Program-made: the position numbers and the translations under genes | Origin: CAZEHO01 sp964511945 | GTDB taxonomy: Bacteria; Actinomycetota; Acidimicrobiia; Spongiisociales; UBA11373 | Length of the DNA stretch: 64,000 nt | Assembly: GCA_964511945.1 (NCBI GenBank) | Contig: CAZEHO010000001.1 | Coordinates: 124,001 to 188,000, forward strand | Direction: 5' to 3' | Shown here: positions 60,131 to 64,000 of the stretch, piece after piece | Position numbering within the stretch: position 1 is the first letter of the stretch | Layout of the letters: each line of letters opens with the position of its first letter | The notes under the pieces: model-generated | What the model saw: the letters and a program-made list of their open reading frames with translations, nothing else | Database searches by the model: none | Told to the model about the DNA's origin: nothing

Positions 60131-60643
60131 TCATCCGCTCGATTCGGCCACCTGCAGCCTGCCACTCAGCTCCACCGCCTCGGAAGACTCGACACCGTCG
60201 GAGAAGCGCAGATCGGAGGTGCCGGATCCGGTCATGCCCTGGTACGCGCCGGTGCCGTCCCGCACCCGCCACGGCCCGATACCGAGGGGGGCCTCGATGA
60301 TGGTGAAGCTCCCGGTACCGTCGGCACAGGTGAACTCCATCGCACCCCTGATGTCCGGTTCGTAAGGCTCATCACGTTCGAAGGCATCGATGATCTCGAA
60401 GAAGCGCTCGAACCAGGCCTCCGGATCCATCCTGTTGCCGACTGCGTCGTAGAACCCGACCGGCCGCCGGCCGCCGCCCGGGCAGACCACCCCGGCGTCG
60501 ACCAGCTCGCCGACCGCCGTCCACGGCTGGCCGGGCGTGGTCTCGACGATGAACTGAATCGAGGGGTCGGGGTCTCTGCTGCTACAGGCCACAACGACCA
60601 GCGCGATGGCGGCGATGACGGTGCCCGTCGAGCGCAACCTCAC
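60131..60643 (-). CDS. Lipoprotein of unknown function
   Basis: A 170-residue exported protein: signal VRLRSTGTVIAAIALVVVAC with a lipobox ending in VAC, then SSRDPDPS. The mature domain holds a Cys pair (AGVVCPGGGR and MEFTCADGTG) and a beta-rich end (GPWRVRDGTGAYQGMTGSGT) of the type seen in small allene-oxide-cyclase-like or lipocalin-like barrels; that comparison is tentative. The GTG at 60643 overlaps the stop of the upstream lipoprotein (GTGA). The pair interrupts the sugar-acid genes. Confidence 0.72.
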   Translation of the reverse strand: MRLRSTGTVIAAIALVVVACSSRDPDPSIQFIVETTPGQPWTAVGELVDAGVVCPGGGRRPVGFYDAVGNRMDPEAWFERFFEIIDAFERDEPYEPDIRGAMEFTCADGTGSFTIIEAPLGIGPWRVRDGTGAYQGMTGSGTSDLRFSDGVESSEAVELSGRLQVAESSG

Positions 60644-62145
60644 GGGGACCACCCGCCTTCGCCGCAGAGAGTGAGAGGCCGGTATTCGGTCAGGAGCTCG
60701 TAGCGGAGCGCGAGTTCCTCGCACTCGGGGGGCGGGTAGATCCCGTAGCGGGCATCCGTCGCGCCGGTGATGCCCCACGGAATGGTGAATGCGGCGTGTT
60801 CGACGCCGCGTTCCCGCCAGATCGCCTCTGGTCCCCGCCACACGCTGAGGTCGGCACGGTCGTTGAATCGGGCCCGGATGTCGTCGGTAAGGTGATCGAC
60901 CATCCAGATGTGGGCCAGTTCATGGAGGCCGTAGGCGGCGGCGGTCTCGAACCAGCCGGACTCCGACGTGTCCGACGTCAGGCGATCGTCGGTGAAGCAG
61001 ATGACGACGGTGTGGCGGCCGTCGTAGCGCTCATCGCTCTCGATCGCCAAACCGCCCAATTCGGTGCACTCCGGTGCCGGTGGGTACCACACCGCGCTGA
61101 TCTCGGGCAGGCCGATACCGGCCTCGGCGTACTGAGCGAACATCCAGCGTGTGAAGGCTTCGTGGCTCGGCTCCGCATTCACCAGGTCCACGAGCGACCC
61201 CCCGACATCGATGATCTCGGTGACGTTGCTCTGCAGCTCCGGCGGAAGCTCGAAGTCTGCCCACCATCCGTCGGGGAGGTCGGCGAGGCAGCGCCGGGCG
61301 GACGGAACATGGGTGTAGCGGACTTCCTTGTTGATCCGGTCGCCACTCAGCGCCCAGCGCCGGGCTTCCAGCATCGGGCAGTCACCGCCGAGCTGCACCA
61401 GAACGATGACCTGCATCTGGTTGGTCGAGTCCGGTTCGACGACGAGACCCGTCGCCTCGTCCCGATACCCCGACCCGTAGACGAAGACGCGGGGCCACGG
61501 ACCCGGCGCGATCGGCGCAGCGTTGCTCAGCGAGCCGGCGAGTTCCTCCATCCCGCGCCACTCCTCACTCCGGATGCCGTCGAGCACGACGACATCGGGC
61601 GTGTACACCGCCGCCAGCGCCGCGGGGTCCTTCTCACCCCAGGCCGCGACGTAGCGATCGGCGAGATCCACCACCAGCTGCTCGAGGGGAAGAAACTCGT
61701 GGAACGGTTCCTCCATGCCTCGGAACGCCTGTGATGCCGTCCGCCCGCCGGAGAAGGCGTAACTCTGCGCCCAATCCTGGCCTCCGTCGACATTCACATC
61801 GAAGGCCGACCACCACACCACGGCACCGTCCGGGGAGACGAAGAGGTGCTCGGCGCGGACGTCGGCGAATCCGGCTTCGAAGAACCACAATTCCTGCACT
61901 GCCTGGACGACCTCGTCTGGAGTCGTCGCCACGCCTTCTCGCCAGATCGTGAGATCGAGGGTGCCACCGGCGGAGAAGAACCTGGCGGTCTGGTAGGCGT
62001 CCTCGGCGTCGTAGGCGGCGGCGAGCAGCGCGACGACCTCCTCGGCCTCCCGGGCCCAGGTGGCATCGGTGTCGCCTTCGCTCTCCCCTCCGCAGCCCGC
62101 CATCACGACGGCGACCAGGACTAGGGCGGCGCCGACCCGTCTCAT
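60640..62145 (-). CDS. Lipoprotein with NTF2-like domains and an HExxH motif
   Basis: 501 residues. Signal MRRVGAALVLVAVVMA, lipobox AGC. Two SnoaL/NTF2-like modules follow: the first (about 28-150) with AREAEEVVALLAAAYDAEDA, the second (about 155-290) with LADRYVAAWGEKDPAALAAV and VYTPDVVVLDGI. The C-terminal 200 residues hold GLHELAHIWMVDHL, an HExxH zinc-site motif (HELAH), in a gluzincin-like context. A third zinc ligand is not obvious. A plausible role is an extracellular metal-dependent hydrolase. The ATG is at 62145. It is coupled (GTGA) to the next lipoprotein. Confidence 0.78.
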   Translation of the reverse strand: MRRVGAALVLVAVVMAGCGGESEGDTDATWAREAEEVVALLAAAYDAEDAYQTARFFSAGGTLDLTIWREGVATTPDEVVQAVQELWFFEAGFADVRAEHLFVSPDGAVVWWSAFDVNVDGGQDWAQSYAFSGGRTASQAFRGMEEPFHEFLPLEQLVVDLADRYVAAWGEKDPAALAAVYTPDVVVLDGIRSEEWRGMEELAGSLSNAAPIAPGPWPRVFVYGSGYRDEATGLVVEPDSTNQMQVIVLVQLGGDCPMLEARRWALSGDRINKEVRYTHVPSARRCLADLPDGWWADFELPPELQSNVTEIIDVGGSLVDLVNAEPSHEAFTRWMFAQYAEAGIGLPEISAVWYPPAPECTELGGLAIESDERYDGRHTVVICFTDDRLTSDTSESGWFETAAAYGLHELAHIWMVDHLTDDIRARFNDRADLSVWRGPEAIWRERGVEHAAFTIPWGITGATDARYGIYPPPECEELALRYELLTEYRPLTLCGEGGWSP

Positions 62146-62209
62146 GGCACAAGCGTCTGCACGCTCCCGGCCGTCGTCAAGGGCCGAACGGCCCTTGGGT
62201 GGTTCCCGG

Positions 62210-63340
62210 CTAGTGCTCGAAAGTGAGCACCCCGCGGATGTTGCGTCCGGCGTGCATGTCGGCGTACCCCTGGTTGACCTCGTCGAGGGTGTAGGTCCGG
62301 GTGACGAGATCGTCCAGGTTGTACTTCCCCGCCCGGTACATCTTGGCCAGGTTGGGGATGTCGTAGTTGAAGCTCGACCATCCGAAGAGCACACCCCGCA
62401 GCTGTTTGGCGAAGACGATGAAGTCGAACAGGTTGATGGTGAGATCCACAGGCTCGTCCGGGATGGCGCCGAGGCCGATGACGGCGCAGATGCCGCGCTT
62501 GCGGATCGTCGAGAAGGCCTCCGCGATGTGCGCCGGCGTCGTGATCCCGACCGCAACGACGGCGGCGTCGACGCCCTGACCGTTGGTTTCGTGGGCGATG
62601 AGGTCGCGGGCTTCATCGATGGTGGCGAAGGCGTGGGTGGCGCCGAACCTCTCGGTGGCCATCGTGCGGTGGAACTCGGAGGGGTCGATCGCGATATTGA
62701 CCCTGGCGCCGATCACGGTGGCGCCCTGAACCGAGTTCATGCCGATGCCACCGCAGCCCATGGTGAGGCAGACATCGCCGGGCTGGGCTTCGGCGGTGCG
62801 GACCATGGCGCCGTATCCGGTGGGGACGCCGCATGAGAGAAGCGTGACCTTCTCCGGCGGCATGTCGTCGTCGACTTTGATGCATTGGGCCTCGTCGGTG
62901 ACCAGCCAGTTGGCAAACGACCCAACCCGCATCATTGCCCCGACCGGTTGGCCGTCGTGGAATATCCGCGGAGTGCCGTCCATCAGGTAGCCATCGGCGG
63001 CGTCGGCGCCGTTGTCGCAGATCTGCTGCATTCCCCGAGAGCACCAGTAGCAGTGTCCACAGGCGGGCAGATACGACACGACGACTTTGTCGCCCGGCTT
63101 CACCCGATCGGTGCCCGGGCCGACCTTCTCCACGATGCCGCACGCCTCGTGACCACCGACCTGGGGGAGCGGATAGGAGAAGTCGCCGGTCTGGAGGTGG
63201 TCGTCCGAGTGGCACAGCCCGGCGGCGAGAACCCGGACCAGCACCTCGTGATCATGCGGCTCATCCAGGTCCACCTTCACCGGCTTCCACCCGGTCCCCG
63301 CCTCGAAGCACACTCCGGCCCGTACGTCCAGATCCAACAT
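62210..63340 (-). CDS. NDMA-dependent alcohol dehydrogenase (copy 2)
   Basis: A 376-residue paralogue of the gene at 58848-59984: AAGLCHSDDHLQTGD, QVGGHEACGIVEKVG, the four-Cys structural site CGHCYWCSRGMQQIC, and TMGCGGIGMNSVQGA. The start is taken as the ATG at 63340, with GAGGAG upstream; a TTG at 63343 is in the same frame. It is preceded by two LacI-like operators. It presumably oxidises a primary alcohol or reduces an aldehyde, with mycofactocin as electron carrier (known for the family, inferred here). Confidence 0.88.
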   Translation of the reverse strand: MLDLDVRAGVCFEAGTGWKPVKVDLDEPHDHEVLVRVLAAGLCHSDDHLQTGDFSYPLPQVGGHEACGIVEKVGPGTDRVKPGDKVVVSYLPACGHCYWCSRGMQQICDNGADAADGYLMDGTPRIFHDGQPVGAMMRVGSFANWLVTDEAQCIKVDDDMPPEKVTLLSCGVPTGYGAMVRTAEAQPGDVCLTMGCGGIGMNSVQGATVIGARVNIAIDPSEFHRTMATERFGATHAFATIDEARDLIAHETNGQGVDAAVVAVGITTPAHIAEAFSTIRKRGICAVIGLGAIPDEPVDLTINLFDFIVFAKQLRGVLFGWSSFNYDIPNLAKMYRAGKYNLDDLVTRTYTLDEVNQGYADMHAGRNIRGVLTFEH

Positions 63341-63360
63341 CAAGAAGCTCCTCTCGCGCT

Positions 63361-63376
63361 GGTAACCGCTTTCCCC
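63361..63376. promoter_or_regulatory. LacI-family-like operator, proximal, dehydrogenase copy 2
   Basis: GGTAACCGCTTTCCCC (63361-63376), centre CG at 63367-63368, 20 nt upstream of the ATG at 63340. Nearly identical to the site at 60000-60015, although the surrounding sequence differs. Confidence 0.6.
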
Positions 63377-63484
63377 TCGAATGCTCCGGTGTCGATCCTA
63401 GACCCGGGTGGGCGGACCCGATCGTGGTGTTGGAGGACCGCAAGTCAGCGGGCTGACACAGACGATTCGGCATCCCGAAGTTCG

Positions 63485-63500
63485 GTGATACCGCTTTCCG
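63485..63500. promoter_or_regulatory. LacI-family-like operator, distal, dehydrogenase copy 2
   Basis: GTGATACCGCTTTCCG (63485-63500), centre CG at 63492-63493, 125 bp from the proximal site. It shares the ACCGCTTTCC half exactly with the proximal site. Confidence 0.45.
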
Positions 63501-63516
63501 GCTCATGCGCCCGTTG

Positions 63517-64000
63517 CTAATGCAGCAGCGCTCCGGCGTCGACGGGAACGACGGCTCCGGTGACGTAGCGCGCCTCGTCGGAGACGAGCCAGGCGACTGC
63601 GGCCGCAACGTCACTGGGATCTATCCAGGGCACCGGCATTCGGTTCACGGAGCGGAGGGCCGCTTCCAGGTCCTCGGGATCGGGCTCACCGTCGGGGATG
63701 AACAGGCGTGCCGTATGGTCGTTGTGGATGATCGGGGTGTCGACGTTCGTCGGGCACACCGCGTTGACCCGAATCCCGTGGGGTGCCAGCTCGATGGCGA
63801 GTGTTCTCATCAACCCGACGACGCCGTGTTTGGACGCGGCGTAGGCGGCGAGGTTGTCGATGCCCTTGAGCCCTGCGATGGAGGCCGTGAAGACGATCGC
63901 CCCGGCGTCGTGCTCGAGGAGGTGCGGCACCGCAGCACGGGCGGTGTGCCAGGCGCCGGTGAGGTTGACGGCGAGCATCGTTTCCCACACCGCCGGGTCG
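63517..64000 (-). CDS. Mycofactocin-coupled SDR family oxidoreductase (5' end beyond window)
   Basis: The C-terminal 160 or so residues of a short-chain dehydrogenase, running off the right edge: LAVNLTGAWHTARAAVPHLL, AIVFTASIAGLKG (catalytic Ser), NLAAYAASKHGVVGLM (Tyr-x3-Lys), NAVCPTNVDTPIIHND, then a longer-than-usual insert with LFIPDGEPDPEDLEAALRSV and a final VTGAVVPVDAGALLH. That insert and the NVDTP-ND pattern are typical of mycofactocin-coupled SDRs. The Rossmann start is outside the window. It is on the same strand as the two NDMA-dependent dehydrogenases. Confidence 0.85.
   Translation of the reverse strand, partial: DPAVWETMLAVNLTGAWHTARAAVPHLLEHDAGAIVFTASIAGLKGIDNLAAYAASKHGVVGLMRTLAIELAPHGIRVNAVCPTNVDTPIIHNDHTARLFIPDGEPDPEDLEAALRSVNRMPVPWIDPSDVAAAVAWLVSDEARYVTGAVVPVDAGALLH

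Overview
The window is high-GC bacterial DNA that is almost fully coding, with many 1-4 nt gene overlaps (ATGA, GTGA, TGATG). It looks like an actinomycete, most likely an uncultured member of the class Acidimicrobiia. The lineage is an inference from the gene set, not from a marker gene. Supporting genes are deazaflavin (F420)-type oxidoreductases (a DDN-like protein and two LLM-class proteins), a mycofactocin-coupled short-chain dehydrogenase with two NDMA-dependent alcohol dehydrogenases, a MurT/GatD pair, a DUF1918 protein, lipoproteins with threonine-rich linkers, and many genes with a -10 hexamer 6-8 nt before the start codon (leaderless mRNA). I see no rRNA, tRNA, CRISPR array, prophage or intact insertion sequence.

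Positions 1-6900: an HTTM membrane protein (cut by the left edge) with its partner, a DUF1918 protein, a small ribbon-helix-helix gene behind a tandem palindromic repeat, a thioredoxin-fold protein, a decayed stretch holding a 2'-5' RNA ligase fragment, a DUF3179 lipoprotein, an aldo/keto reductase and an endonuclease/exonuclease/phosphatase protein. Positions 6900-16740: two ABC-2 export systems facing away from each other. The left one ends in an F420-type nitroreductase. The right one ends in a carotenoid-isomerase-like flavoprotein. Positions 16800-23200: a nucleotidyltransferase, a 1112-residue GH13 amylase-like protein, a PAP2 phosphatase and a HAD-IG nucleotidase.

Positions 23270-36100: an ArsR-type regulator with its promoter/operator, a small partner gene and a strong hairpin; MscS; Nei glycosylase; a GNAT; a CBS protein; and a methyltransferase. 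These are followed by a tightly overlapped series of response regulator, histidine kinase, PlsY-like acyltransferase, DegV/FakB and archease, and then RtcB RNA ligase on its own promoter. Positions 36100-53100 are mostly housekeeping: ribokinase and nucleoside hydrolase, MFS, SixA, YhhN, SerC, an aspartate-type aminotransferase, AroQ, a lipoate ligase, an ABC exporter that appears to start at AUC, MurT/GatD, LLM, ACT and NUDIX.

Positions 53100-64000 are a one-directional catabolic region on the minus strand: a zinc dehydrogenase, a flavoprotein-ferredoxin reductase fusion, KDPG/KHG aldolase, a KduD-like SDR, a GH88-like hydrolase, an NDMA-dependent alcohol dehydrogenase, two lipoproteins (one with an HExxH motif), a second NDMA-dependent alcohol dehydrogenase and a mycofactocin-coupled SDR (cut by the right edge). 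The gene order suggests breakdown of unsaturated uronate oligosaccharides feeding into KDG/KDPG. Each NDMA-dependent dehydrogenase has a pair of LacI-family-like operator sequences upstream, 88 and 125 bp apart. This paired arrangement is the most coherent candidate for an undescribed local regulatory system in the window.
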